From: Rhodobacter sp.
GTDB taxonomy: Bacteria > Pseudomonadota > Alphaproteobacteria > Rhodobacterales > Rhodobacteraceae
Direction: 5' to 3'
Assembly (NCBI GenBank): GCA_020637595.1
Contig: JACKKE010000015.1
Coordinates: 16,704-80,703, forward strand
Length of the DNA: 64,000 nucleotides
Shown piece by piece: positions 9,043-17,228 of the stretch. The notes beneath the pieces are model-generated. The model was given only the letters and a program-made list of their open reading frames with translations, was not told the origin of the DNA and did not search any database. The position numbers were made by a program, and so were the translations under genes. Every line of letters begins with the position of its first letter. Position 1 is the stretch's first letter.

Positions 9043-9863
9043 GCCTGTCGATCATCATTCCCGCCAACAACGAGGGCGCCTGGATCGACGCCTGTCTGGC
9101 GGCTGTGCTGGCCTCGGACGGGCCACGCGATGCGCAGGTCGTCGTGGTGGCGAACGGCTGCACCGACGACACTGCGGATCGCGCCCGCGCTTGTGCGCAG
9201 GGCTTCGTGGCGCGGGGCTGGCGCATGGACGTGCTGGAGATGCCGGCGCTGGGCAAACCCGGCGCGCTGGACGCGGGCGACGGCGTGGCGGTGCATTCCG
9301 CGCGGGTCTACCTGGATGCCGACGTGATCGTCTCACCCGCGCTTCTGGGCCAGATCGACCGCGCCCTGCAGGACCGCGCGCCGCGCTATGCCTCGGGCAC
9401 GCCGCGGGTGACGGCGCGGTCCTGGATCAGCCGGGCCTATGCGCGGTTCTGGGTGCAGCTGCCCTTTGTCGCGCAGGGCGTGCCGGGGTTCGGCCTCTAT
9501 GCGGTCAACGCGGCGGGGCGTGCGCGCTGGGGCAAGTTTCCGGCGATCATCTCGGATGACACCTATGTGCGGGTGCAGTTCACCCCGGACGAGCGCGTGA
9601 AACTGCCCGCGACCTATGACTGGCCGATCGTCGAGGGGTTCCGCAGGCTGGTGCGGGTGCGCCGCCGTCAGGATCAGGGCGTGGCCGAGATGCACGCGCA
9701 GTTCCCGGCGCTGATGGCCAACGAGGGCAAGGCCAGCCCCGGCAAGGGCTGGCTGCTGGCGCGGCTGGTGCTGGATCCCTTGGCCTTTGCCACCTATGCG
9801 GCGGTGACGCTGGCAGTGCGCGCTGGCTGGGCCGGTCAGGACGGCTGGGTGCGCGGCCGCTGA
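9039..9863 (+). CDS. Glycosyltransferase family 2
   Basis: This 274-residue GT-A enzyme starts SLSIIIPANNEGAWIDACLAAVL. A DXD-like element lies in VYLDADVIVSP near residue 90, and a second acidic segment is AIISDDTYVR near residue 170. A hydrophobic stretch near the C-terminus (LDPLAFATYAAVTLAV) may anchor it to the inner membrane. It is coupled to the preceding glycoside-hydrolase-like gene by ATGA and converges on the GT4 gene with a 28 bp 3' overlap (9836-9863). It likely adds a sugar during EPS repeat-unit assembly. Confidence 0.88.
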   Translation: MSLSIIIPANNEGAWIDACLAAVLASDGPRDAQVVVVANGCTDDTADRARACAQGFVARGWRMDVLEMPALGKPGALDAGDGVAVHSARVYLDADVIVSPALLGQIDRALQDRAPRYASGTPRVTARSWISRAYARFWVQLPFVAQGVPGFGLYAVNAAGRARWGKFPAIISDDTYVRVQFTPDERVKLPATYDWPIVEGFRRLVRVRRRQDQGVAEMHAQFPALMANEGKASPGKGWLLARLVLDPLAFATYAAVTLAVRAGWAGQDGWVRGR

Positions 9864-11056
9864 GCAAAGAGCGCGGCCAGCTTGCCGGCCTCGACGTCGA
9901 TGTTGTGGCGCATCAGGACACGCGCCCGCCCGGTGGTGCCCATCCGCCGCAGCTTGTCGTCACTGGCGGTGGCCAGCTCGGTAATCGCGTCGACCAGCGC
10001 CCCGACATCGCCCGCGGGCACCATCCAGCCAGTGCGTCCGTCCTGCACCAGCTCGGGCACGCCGGCGATCCAGGTGGCGATCACCGGCCGGGCCGTGACC
10101 ATCGCCTCCATCACCACCATCGGCAGCCCCTCGGCGAACGAGGGCAACACCAGTGCATGGGCGGATTCCAGCTCGCGCCGGACGCCGCTTTCATCCAGCC
10201 AGCCGGTCAGGGTAACCCTGTCACCGATTCCGGCAAGGCTGATTGCCCGTTCGATCGGGCGGCGCAACTCGCCATCCCCGACCAGCACCAGCCGCGCATC
10301 GACGCCACGCCTGGCGACTTCGGCCATCGCCTCGATCAGCAGCAGCTGGCCCTTCTGTTCCGAAAACCGCCCGATGTTCACCATCGTCACCGGCCGTGTG
10401 GTCGGCAAGGGGCGGGCGGTGTCATAGTGCTGCGGCTCGATCCCGCAATGCACCACCTTGATTCGCGACCAATAGCCGTGCTCGACCAGCCGGCACAGCT
10501 GGCTGCGACCATAGGAACTGATCGCGACGGTGAATTCAGCCCGCCGCAACTTGGTCGGCAGGGCGATGGCGGCGGGTTTGTCGAACTCTTCGGGCCCGTG
10601 CACGGTAAAGCTGAACGGCTTGCCGGTCATTTCGGACGCCAGCATCGCCACAGTGGTCGAATTGGTGCCGAAATGCGCGTGCAGCCGGTCGATCCGCTTT
10701 TCGATCACCCGGCGGGCGACAAAGGCGGCCTCGAGGAAATAGATCAGATGCTTGATCAGACCGGCCTCGGATTTGTGGCCGACACGCAGCGCCAGCGCCA
10801 GCGCCCGGTAGATCCGCAGCGGCGCACGCAGCCCGACCAGGAACACCGACCAGATCATCGCCGCCATGCCTGCGGCCAGAACATAGTCCGTCGCCTTGGC
10901 TTCCTGCTTGTCGCCGGCATCGACCAGCAGCCCGTCGAAGGGCCGCATGGCGAGGCGTGTCACATCGACCCCCCGGCGTTCGAGCGCGCGGATTTCGCGG
11001 CGGATGAAGCTGTGTGAGGGCGACGGATAGGTATTGAGAACGTAGGCGACTTTCAC
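9836..11056 (-). CDS. Glycosyltransferase family 4, colanic-acid WcaL-like
   Basis: This 406-residue protein starts MKVAYVLNTYPSPSHSFIRREI, typical of WcaL/AmsK-type GT4 enzymes. It has LHAHFGTNST, FSFTVHGPEEFD, VNIGRFSEQKGQLLLIEA, LVLVGDGELR and the C-terminal ALVLPSFAEGLPMVVMEAM nucleotide-sugar site. It probably works on the cytoplasmic face of the inner membrane in the same pathway as its neighbours. It is divergent from the flippase gene at 11233, with a 176 bp region between them that must hold promoters for both. Confidence 0.9.
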   Translation of the reverse strand: MKVAYVLNTYPSPSHSFIRREIRALERRGVDVTRLAMRPFDGLLVDAGDKQEAKATDYVLAAGMAAMIWSVFLVGLRAPLRIYRALALALRVGHKSEAGLIKHLIYFLEAAFVARRVIEKRIDRLHAHFGTNSTTVAMLASEMTGKPFSFTVHGPEEFDKPAAIALPTKLRRAEFTVAISSYGRSQLCRLVEHGYWSRIKVVHCGIEPQHYDTARPLPTTRPVTMVNIGRFSEQKGQLLLIEAMAEVARRGVDARLVLVGDGELRRPIERAISLAGIGDRVTLTGWLDESGVRRELESAHALVLPSFAEGLPMVVMEAMVTARPVIATWIAGVPELVQDGRTGWMVPAGDVGALVDAITELATASDDKLRRMGTTGRARVLMRHNIDVEAGKLAALFAQRPRTQPS

Positions 11057-11232
11057 GCGGGCACCCGGTTGTTGCGGTCACAATTGCGCTATGCGGGGAT
11101 TGGGGCTTTTTCAAGAAAGACACGGGGTTTTGACGCGGCAGGGCCTGCCCGCCACAGATCTGCCGCATTTGTAACGCAGTCGTGGCATGGACCCCGCAGG
11201 CGAACCGGCGGTATTGAGCGATCAGAAGACGA

Positions 11233-12621
11233 GTGACCAAAGTGGCCGATGCAGCAGCAGTGACGACCCCGCAATCCCAGGATCATGCGAACGGTGGCCT
11301 GATGGCCCGCATCATGCGGTCGTCCGGGTTGACCATCCTCAGCTTCGGCACACAACAGATCATCCGCTTTGGCTCGAACCTGATCCTGGCGCGGCTGCTG
11401 TTTCCCGAGGCCTTCGGCACGATGGCGCTGGTGACGGTGTTGCTGGTCGGTCTGACGATGCTGTCCGACCTCGGCATCCAGCCCGCCATCCAGTCGTCGA
11501 AACGCGGCGACGATCCCGATTTCCTCAACACCGCCTGGTCGCTGAACCTGGTGCGTGCGGTGATGCTATTCGCCATTGCCTGCGCGCTGGCCTGGCCGAT
11601 GGCGTGGTTCTATGACGAACCGATGCTGGCGCAGATGATCCCGGTCACCGCGATCAGCCTGCTGATCCTGGCGCTGGAACCGACCCGGGCCGAGACCGCC
11701 TCGCGGCACATGCTGCTGGGCCGGGTGACCTTGCTGGAACTGTCGGCACAGGTCGTCAGCGTGACGGCGATGCTGATCCTGGCCTGGACCACGCAGTCCA
11801 TCTGGGCGCTGGTGGCCGGCAATCTGGTGGCCGCCGTGGCGCGCGCCAGCCTGGCCTGGGTGATCCTGCCGGGTATCGTCAACCGCTGGCATCTGGACCG
11901 CGATTCGGCGCATGAACTGATCCACTATGGCCGCTGGATCTTCTTCAGCACCGTTGCGGGGTTCCTGGTGCTGCAAAGCGACAAGCTGATCCTCGGCCGG
12001 TTCCTCTCGATGGAGCAGCTGGGCCTTTATAACATCGGTTTCTTCCTGGCCGGCTTTCCGCTGATGCTGGGCCAGCAGCTGGTGCAGCGTCTGATGATCC
12101 CGATCTATCGTATCAGCCCGCCCAGGGAATCGGCCGAGAATTTCGCTCGCCTGCGCCGCATCCGCTTCATGCTGTCGTGCTTTCTGGTTGCCGGTGTCAC
12201 GCCGCTGGCGCTGGGCGGTCTGTGGGTTGTCGATCTGCTCTATGACCCGCGCTATGCGGCTTCGGGGGCAGTGACGATGATCGTGTCGATTGCCCTTCTG
12301 CCGCAGATGCTGGGTCTGACCTATGATCAGGTCGCGCTGGCCTCGGGTGACTCGCGCGGGTTCTTCGCGCTGAACGCCTCGCGGGCGGCAATTCTGGTGA
12401 CACTGCTGCTGCTGCTGGTGCCGCAGCTGGGCATTCCCGGCGCGCCGGTGGCGATGGCCTCGACCGCGCTGCTCAGCTATCCGCTGCAGTTGCGCCTGGC
12501 GCGCAAACACGGTGCCTGGGATCCGCTGCATGACGCGGTGATGGGTCTGGCGGCGCTGGCGCTGATGGGGCTGGTGGTGCTGGTTCACGGCGACGAACTG
12601 GCCCGCGTTTTTCATCTTTGA
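11233..12621 (+). CDS. Wzx/MATE-type oligosaccharide flippase
   Basis: This 462-residue polytopic membrane protein has about twelve to fourteen hydrophobic segments. The early motif FGTQQIIRFGSNLILARLLFP and RYAASGAVTMIVSIALLPQM resemble the polysaccharide transporter (RfbX/Wzx, MOP superfamily) family. The start is taken as GTG 11233 (VTKVADAAAV). It would flip the undecaprenyl-linked repeat unit made by the flanking glycosyltransferases to the periplasm. It is followed after 107 bp by the CpsD-like gene. Confidence 0.88.
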   Translation: MTKVADAAAVTTPQSQDHANGGLMARIMRSSGLTILSFGTQQIIRFGSNLILARLLFPEAFGTMALVTVLLVGLTMLSDLGIQPAIQSSKRGDDPDFLNTAWSLNLVRAVMLFAIACALAWPMAWFYDEPMLAQMIPVTAISLLILALEPTRAETASRHMLLGRVTLLELSAQVVSVTAMLILAWTTQSIWALVAGNLVAAVARASLAWVILPGIVNRWHLDRDSAHELIHYGRWIFFSTVAGFLVLQSDKLILGRFLSMEQLGLYNIGFFLAGFPLMLGQQLVQRLMIPIYRISPPRESAENFARLRRIRFMLSCFLVAGVTPLALGGLWVVDLLYDPRYAASGAVTMIVSIALLPQMLGLTYDQVALASGDSRGFFALNASRAAILVTLLLLLVPQLGIPGAPVAMASTALLSYPLQLRLARKHGAWDPLHDAVMGLAALALMGLVVLVHGDELARVFHL

Positions 12622-12728
12622 CCGCCCGCCCGGGCAATGACCACGGTTCTGCCCAAATTGTGACAGGCTTTTCCGGCAGGAATGGCGGATAAACGAGTGC
12701 AGGACCGCTGGTCGGTCAGAGGTAAGCA

Positions 12729-13610
12729 ATGGTCAACACGCGCATCCTCGAACAGCGTCTGGGCTGGCGCAGCGCCGAGCCCGGCGACGAGCCGACGCCG
12801 CCCACGCGGCCGATCGGCCATACGCCGGTGCTGCAGGGCCGTATCGACAGCGCCAGACCGGCCACCCGTCAGGGCCCCCGCCGTCTGGCGATCGAGGACG
12901 CATGGGATGCGCTGTCGCGCGTCGACCACGAGGCTGACCGGCTGGTGGACCAGGCCGGCCGCGTGCCGTCGATTTCCCGCAGTTCGGTCACCGGGCGTGC
13001 GATGGACCAGCTGCGCGCCCAGCTGATGCGGGTGATCCGCCAGAACGACTGGCGGCGCATCGGCGTCACCTCGCCCGCCCGCGGGGCCGGCCGCAGCTTT
13101 GTTTCGGTCGCGCTGGCCGCGAGCCTTGCACGGCTCGACGGGGTGCGGGTGCTGCTGATCGACGGCGACCTGGAAGAACCGGCGCTGGCCGGGATTCTGG
13201 GTGTCGAGGCCCCCGGCCCGCTGGAAGAGGCCCTGACCGGTGCCCGCCCCGCCGCCAGCCAGATCGTGCGCGTCGGCAATACGCTGGCCGTGGCGCTGAA
13301 CGACACGGCCGTGGCCTTTGCCGCAGAACTGCTGCTGGCGCCCGATTCGATCCTGGCGCTCAGGGGGATGGGCGATCTGCTGGCGCCCGAGGTGACGATC
13401 ATCGACATGCCGCCGCTGCTGGGCGATTCCGCTGCGCAGGCGATGCTGCCACAGCTTGATGCGGTGCTGCTGATCTCGGACGGAAAGTCCTCGACCGCGC
13501 ATGACATCGTCGAATGCGAGCGGATGCTGGAAGACCAGGTGCCCATCGTCGGCGTGATCCTGAACAAGTCCGAAGATCGCGATCCGCGCCCGCGGGCGCG
13601 CCGCCGCTGA
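12729..13610 (+). CDS. CpsD/ExoP-like P-loop exopolysaccharide protein with degenerate Walker A
   Basis: This 293-residue protein matches the BY-kinase/CpsD fold: GVTSPARGAGRSFVSVALAASLA (residues ~112-134) and VLLIDGDLEEP (residues ~141-151), then IIDMPPLLGDS near residue 222. The Walker A motif reads S-P-A-R-G-A-G-R-S, so the usual Lys is Arg and the acidic position is Ala. The C-terminus (EDRDPRPRARRR) lacks the Tyr cluster of BY-kinases. It is 13 bp upstream of the Wzz gene, the usual partner. It may be a non-kinase regulator; activity is doubtful from sequence. Confidence 0.8.
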   Translation: MVNTRILEQRLGWRSAEPGDEPTPPTRPIGHTPVLQGRIDSARPATRQGPRRLAIEDAWDALSRVDHEADRLVDQAGRVPSISRSSVTGRAMDQLRAQLMRVIRQNDWRRIGVTSPARGAGRSFVSVALAASLARLDGVRVLLIDGDLEEPALAGILGVEAPGPLEEALTGARPAASQIVRVGNTLAVALNDTAVAFAAELLLAPDSILALRGMGDLLAPEVTIIDMPPLLGDSAAQAMLPQLDAVLLISDGKSSTAHDIVECERMLEDQVPIVGVILNKSEDRDPRPRARRR

Positions 13611-13623
13611 TCGAGGGGGACCG

Positions 13624-14925
13624 ATGGGACCGATCCAGAACCTCCATGAAATCCTCAGCTGGCTGCGTCGTCGCTGGCAGGTGATCGCGATCGCCCTGCT
13701 GATCGGCGCGGTGGCCGGTCTGGTGATGGCGATGCGCACCGAGCGGGTCTATTCCGCCAGCGCGGTGATCCAGGTGATCAACCCGGTCGTCGCGGTCGGT
13801 GATGGCGGTGGTGGGGCCGAGGTGCCCGACATCACCCGCCGGGTGCAGATGATCGAACAACGGCTGATGTCGCGCGAGGCCCTGCTGGACCTTGCCACGC
13901 GCTATCACCTGTTCGACGGCATGGCGATCAGCCCGGTCGAACAGGTCGCCCTGATGCGCCAGTCCTACAGCATTTCCGCGATTGCCGCCGCCCAGCAGGG
14001 GTTTTCGCGCGACGGGTCGTTGTCGGCGCTGGTCGTCTCTGCCTCGGACGACGACCCGCAGACCGCCGCGGCGATTGCCAACGACCTGGCGGAATCGCTG
14101 GTTCAGCAAAGCGCCAGCGACCGGCGCAGCGACGCCCAGCAGGCGCTCGACTTCTTCCAGGCGGAGGAGGGGCGGCTGAACGATGCGATCTCGGCGCTCG
14201 AGGATCAGATCTCGGCCTATCGCACCGAGAACGAACAATACCTGCCCGCCGCCGTGACCCTGCGCCGGGCCGAGCGCGGCCGGATGGCCGAAAGTCTGCT
14301 GCAGATCCAGCAGGAGGTCTCGACGCGGCGCAACGAACTGGCCGGGCTCGACGCCAATTCCCAGCGCGCGTTGACCCAGCGGCGGATCACCCAGCTGAAC
14401 GACGAAATTGCACAGTTCAGCCAGCAGGCCTCGATCCTCAACGACCGCATCGCCGAGATCCAGGCGATCCTGCAGCGCGCGCCCGCCGTGGAACAGGAGC
14501 TGGCCGCAATGGACCGCCGGATGGAGCAGCTGCAGGATCAGCTGACCGCCGCCTCCGGTCAGCGGCGCGAGGCCGAGCTGGGCGCCCGCATCGAAACCGA
14601 CCAGCAATCGGAACGTTTCGTTCTGCTGGAACACGCGCTGGTGCCCGACTATCCGGTCTCGACCAGCCGCAAGAAGGTCGCGGTGCTGGGCCTGATCGGC
14701 GGCCTCATGCTGGGGATCTTCATCGCCTATGCCCTGGAATGGCTGAAACCAGTGATGCGCACCGCCGAGCGGATGGAGCGCGACCTCCACCTGCGCCCGG
14801 TGATCAGCATTCCCTATACCGTGCCCGCCCAGGAACGTCGCCGCCGACAGCTGATCTGGACGCTTGGCCTGGGCCTGTTGCTGGTCGGCGCGGTTTCGCT
14901 GGCTGCCGCGCTGGGGCTATTCTGA
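13624..14925 (+). CDS. Wzz/ExoP-type polysaccharide chain-length determinant protein
   Basis: This 433-residue protein has an N-terminal membrane segment (VIAIALLIGAVAGLVMAM, residues ~20-38) and a long periplasmic region with coiled coil (residues ~160-330, rich in Gln/Glu/Leu heptads). It then has the PDYPVSTSRKK proline-rich motif, a second membrane segment (VAVLGLIGGLMLGIFIAYAL) and a final C-terminal one (GLGLLLVGAVSLAAALGLF). It would co-polymerise with the CpsD-like protein to control chain length and export in Wzx/Wzy-type EPS synthesis. A GGGGGA site precedes ATG 13624. Confidence 0.88.
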   Translation: MGPIQNLHEILSWLRRRWQVIAIALLIGAVAGLVMAMRTERVYSASAVIQVINPVVAVGDGGGGAEVPDITRRVQMIEQRLMSREALLDLATRYHLFDGMAISPVEQVALMRQSYSISAIAAAQQGFSRDGSLSALVVSASDDDPQTAAAIANDLAESLVQQSASDRRSDAQQALDFFQAEEGRLNDAISALEDQISAYRTENEQYLPAAVTLRRAERGRMAESLLQIQQEVSTRRNELAGLDANSQRALTQRRITQLNDEIAQFSQQASILNDRIAEIQAILQRAPAVEQELAAMDRRMEQLQDQLTAASGQRREAELGARIETDQQSERFVLLEHALVPDYPVSTSRKKVAVLGLIGGLMLGIFIAYALEWLKPVMRTAERMERDLHLRPVISIPYTVPAQERRRRQLIWTLGLGLLLVGAVSLAAALGLF

Positions 14926-14985
14926 CCCTTTCACCGCGCGGCGCATTGCGGCATAGAGCAGCAAAGCCAGAACAACCCGGATCCG

Positions 14986-15507
14986 ATGCAACAGGATATC
15001 CCCGCGTGGATCGACGGCGCGCTGCGGCCGTCCGACAAGATCGAAGTGCACCGCCGCGGACTACGCCACCCCGCGGTGTCGGTCTTTGTGCTGTGGCAGG
15101 GTCGCCTGCTGATCCAGCGCCGGGCACTCGGCAAATACCACACGCCCGGCCTCTGGGCGAACACCTGCTGCACGCACCCCCATTGGGGCGAAACCCCCGA
15201 GGCCTGCGCCACCCGCCGCCTGCGCGAAGAGCTGGGGATCACCGGCGTTGCACTGACACCGCGCGGCCAGGTCGAATACCGGGCCGAGGTCGGCGGCGGG
15301 ATGATCGAGCATGAGGTGGTCGACCTCTTTCTGGCGGTCTGCGATGTGGAGCCGGCGCTGACGCCCGACCCTTCCGAGGTGATGGACACCCGCTGGATCG
15401 ACACCGAAGCCCTGCATGCCGAAATCGCGGCCCAGCCCGGGCATTTCACCCCCTGGCTGCGCATCTACCTGCACGACCACGCCGACCAGGTTCTGCCCGG
15501 CTTCTGA
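14986..15507 (+). CDS. idi: Isopentenyl-diphosphate delta-isomerase, type 1
   Basis: This 173-residue Nudix-fold enzyme interconverts IPP and DMAPP. It shows GLWANTCCTHPHWGE (catalytic Cys and metal-binding His), the Nudix-like stretch ACATRRLREELGI, and MIEHEVVDLFLA with the conserved Glu. Length matches type 1 Idi. It starts 60 bp after the Wzz gene, with only a weak ribosome-binding site, and ends 89 bp before the first CRISPR repeat. It supplies the isoprenoid pathway together with ispA and dxs further along the window. Confidence 0.95.
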   Translation: MQQDIPAWIDGALRPSDKIEVHRRGLRHPAVSVFVLWQGRLLIQRRALGKYHTPGLWANTCCTHPHWGETPEACATRRLREELGITGVALTPRGQVEYRAEVGGGMIEHEVVDLFLAVCDVEPALTPDPSEVMDTRWIDTEALHAEIAAQPGHFTPWLRIYLHDHADQVLPGF

Positions 15508-15530
15508 CCGGCCCACCCCGCCGGGAATCC

Positions 15531-15569
15531 GGTTTTTCGGCCGGTAGAGTCTTTGACTTCCGAAAAACC
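15531..15569. repeat. 10-bp perfect inverted repeat between idi and the CRISPR array
   Basis: GGTTTTTCGG at 15531-15540 is the exact reverse complement of CCGAAAAACC at 15560-15569, with a 19-base loop that itself holds AGTC-TTT-GACT. It sits 27 bp before the first CRISPR repeat, where a type I-E leader is expected. It could be the idi terminator hairpin, or part of the leader. The region 15508-15596 otherwise holds no gene. Confidence 0.7.
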
Positions 15570-15596
15570 CCGCGTCATCAATGCTCTCTGGAAAGA

Positions 15597-17194
15597 CTGT
15601 TCCCCGCGCGAGCGGGGATGAACCACTGCGACGGAAAGCCCCGCGCCCCGCGCGAGCGGGGATGAACCGCGCGGCCGCCAGCCCCACGGAACTTGGTAGG
15701 ACCTGTTCCCCGCGCGAGCGGGGATGAACCGAGCGCATCCGCCGGGCGTCTGCACGCGCGGCTCTGTTCCCCGCGCGAGCGGGGATGAACCGGTCTCGGC
15801 CACGGACGCCGCCGAGGTAGAGGAACTGTTCCCCGCGCGAGCGGGATGAACCGCCAGCTTTTCCTTCGGAAAAGTTTTCACCATTGACTCTCCTGTTCCC
15901 CGCGCGAGCGGGGATGAACCGGGCGGCGCCCCAGGTCACCGGGCGATTCACGCTCTGTTCCCCGCGCGAGCGGGGATGAACCGAGATCGAGCGCGCTGTT
16001 TCGGCTGGGCTGACCTGTTCCCCGCGAGGCGGAGGATGAACCGTGGTCGCGGGCGGCGAGGTCCAGCACCTCGGCTGTTCCCCGCGCGGCGGGGATGAAC
16101 CGATCGCGCACCACAGCAACATCACGGAAGGGCCTGTTCCCGCGCGAGCGGGATGAACCGAGGGTCGGATGGTGATGCGCGGCGGCGGGGTCCTGTTCCC
16201 CGCGCGAGCGGGATGAACCGAAAAACACCCCGGCAGATGATGCGGTTTGCCAACTGTTCCCCGCGCGAGCGAGATGAACCGCTGCCTGCGGATTGGAGTT
16301 CAGAGATGCTGCGCGGCTGTTCCCCGCGCGAGCGGGGATGAACCGGCTTCTTGATCATCAACTCGATACGTGTCCTGTTCCCCGCGCGAGCGGATGATGA
16401 ACCGCGCCGCCGCCGACATTGCGGTCTATGTTCCCTGTTCCCCGCGCGAGCGGGATGAACCATCTCGCCCCCAGTTAATCTGGGGGCACTCCACGATCTG
16501 TTCCCCGCGCGAGCGGGGATGAACCGCAGGTCGGCGGTGTTACCACCAGCGGCCCGCTGTTCCCCGCGCGAGCGGGGATGAACCGGGCACAACCACATAC
16601 TCGCGCGCGCAGCCTTCCACCACTGTTCCCCGCGCGAGCGGGATGAACCGTCGTTCCGATGCCCGACACTGTCATGCGGTCAGATCCTGTTCCCCGCGCG
16701 AGCGGGGATGAACCGCGCCCGGGTAGTGTTGCGCTGCTAGCGTTTCTCTGTTCCCCGCGCGAGCGGGGATGAACCAGCCCCACTGGCGACACCGGCGCTG
16801 GTGCCCTGTTCCCCCGCGCGAGCGGGGATGAACCGATCCAGCAGGACTGGATGTGGTGGGTTTAGCCTGTTCCCCGCGCGAGCGGGGATGAACCGAACGC
16901 CGCCGGAAAATCCGGCTGCATCTGTTCCCCGCGCGAGCGGGGATGAACCGGCCGGCCGTTGGCGCAGTCCGCGCACGGGGCACTGTTCCCCGCGCGAGCG
17001 GGGATGAACCGAACGATGAGTGACAGTGACAGTGACGTAATTTCTGTTCCCCGCGCGAGCGGGGATGAACCGGGCACCAGGGCGAGGTGGTCGGGACCAA
17101 GAACCTGTTCCCCGCGCGAGCGGGGATGAACCGACGGCCGCGATCCGGCTGCCTTCATCCGTCGCCTGTTCCCCGCGCGAGTGGGGATGAACCG
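15597..17194 (+). CRISPR. Orphan type I-E-like CRISPR array, 27 repeats and 26 spacers
   Basis: The 29-base consensus repeat begins CTGTTCCCCGCGCGAGCG and ends GGGGATGAACCG, the known I-E repeat form. Repeats start at 15597, 15641, 15703, 15764, 15826, 15893, 15955, 16015, 16075, 16134, 16193, 16254, 16317, 16375, 16435, 16498, 16557, 16623, 16687, 16748, 16806, 16867, 16922, 16983, 17044, 17105 and 17166. Spacers are mostly 29-37 bases, ideal 32. Nine repeats between 15826 and 16650 carry base losses or changes (such as GGGG to GGG), while the last repeats are regular at 61-base spacing. The last repeat has CGAGTGGGG, a terminal-repeat-like change that places the leader on the left. No cas gene lies in the window, and both flanking genes (idi and the PPC-domain gene) are unrelated. 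Confidence 0.97.
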
Positions 17195-17228
17195 GGCGCA
17201 AGGGGGTCGGTGTGAGTGCTGTTTGGGA

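Noticed and set aside
12729..13610. ParA/MinD partition ATPase
   Set aside because: The position upstream of a Wzz gene and the CpsD-like layout fit exopolysaccharide synthesis better; no ParB gene follows.
15597..17200. Repeat-rich 'proteins' with Ser-Arg-Gly-Glu-Gln units (such as HPRSRGEQ) in the CRISPR array
   Set aside because: These open frames are translations of the CRISPR repeats and spacers, with no start signals or domains.
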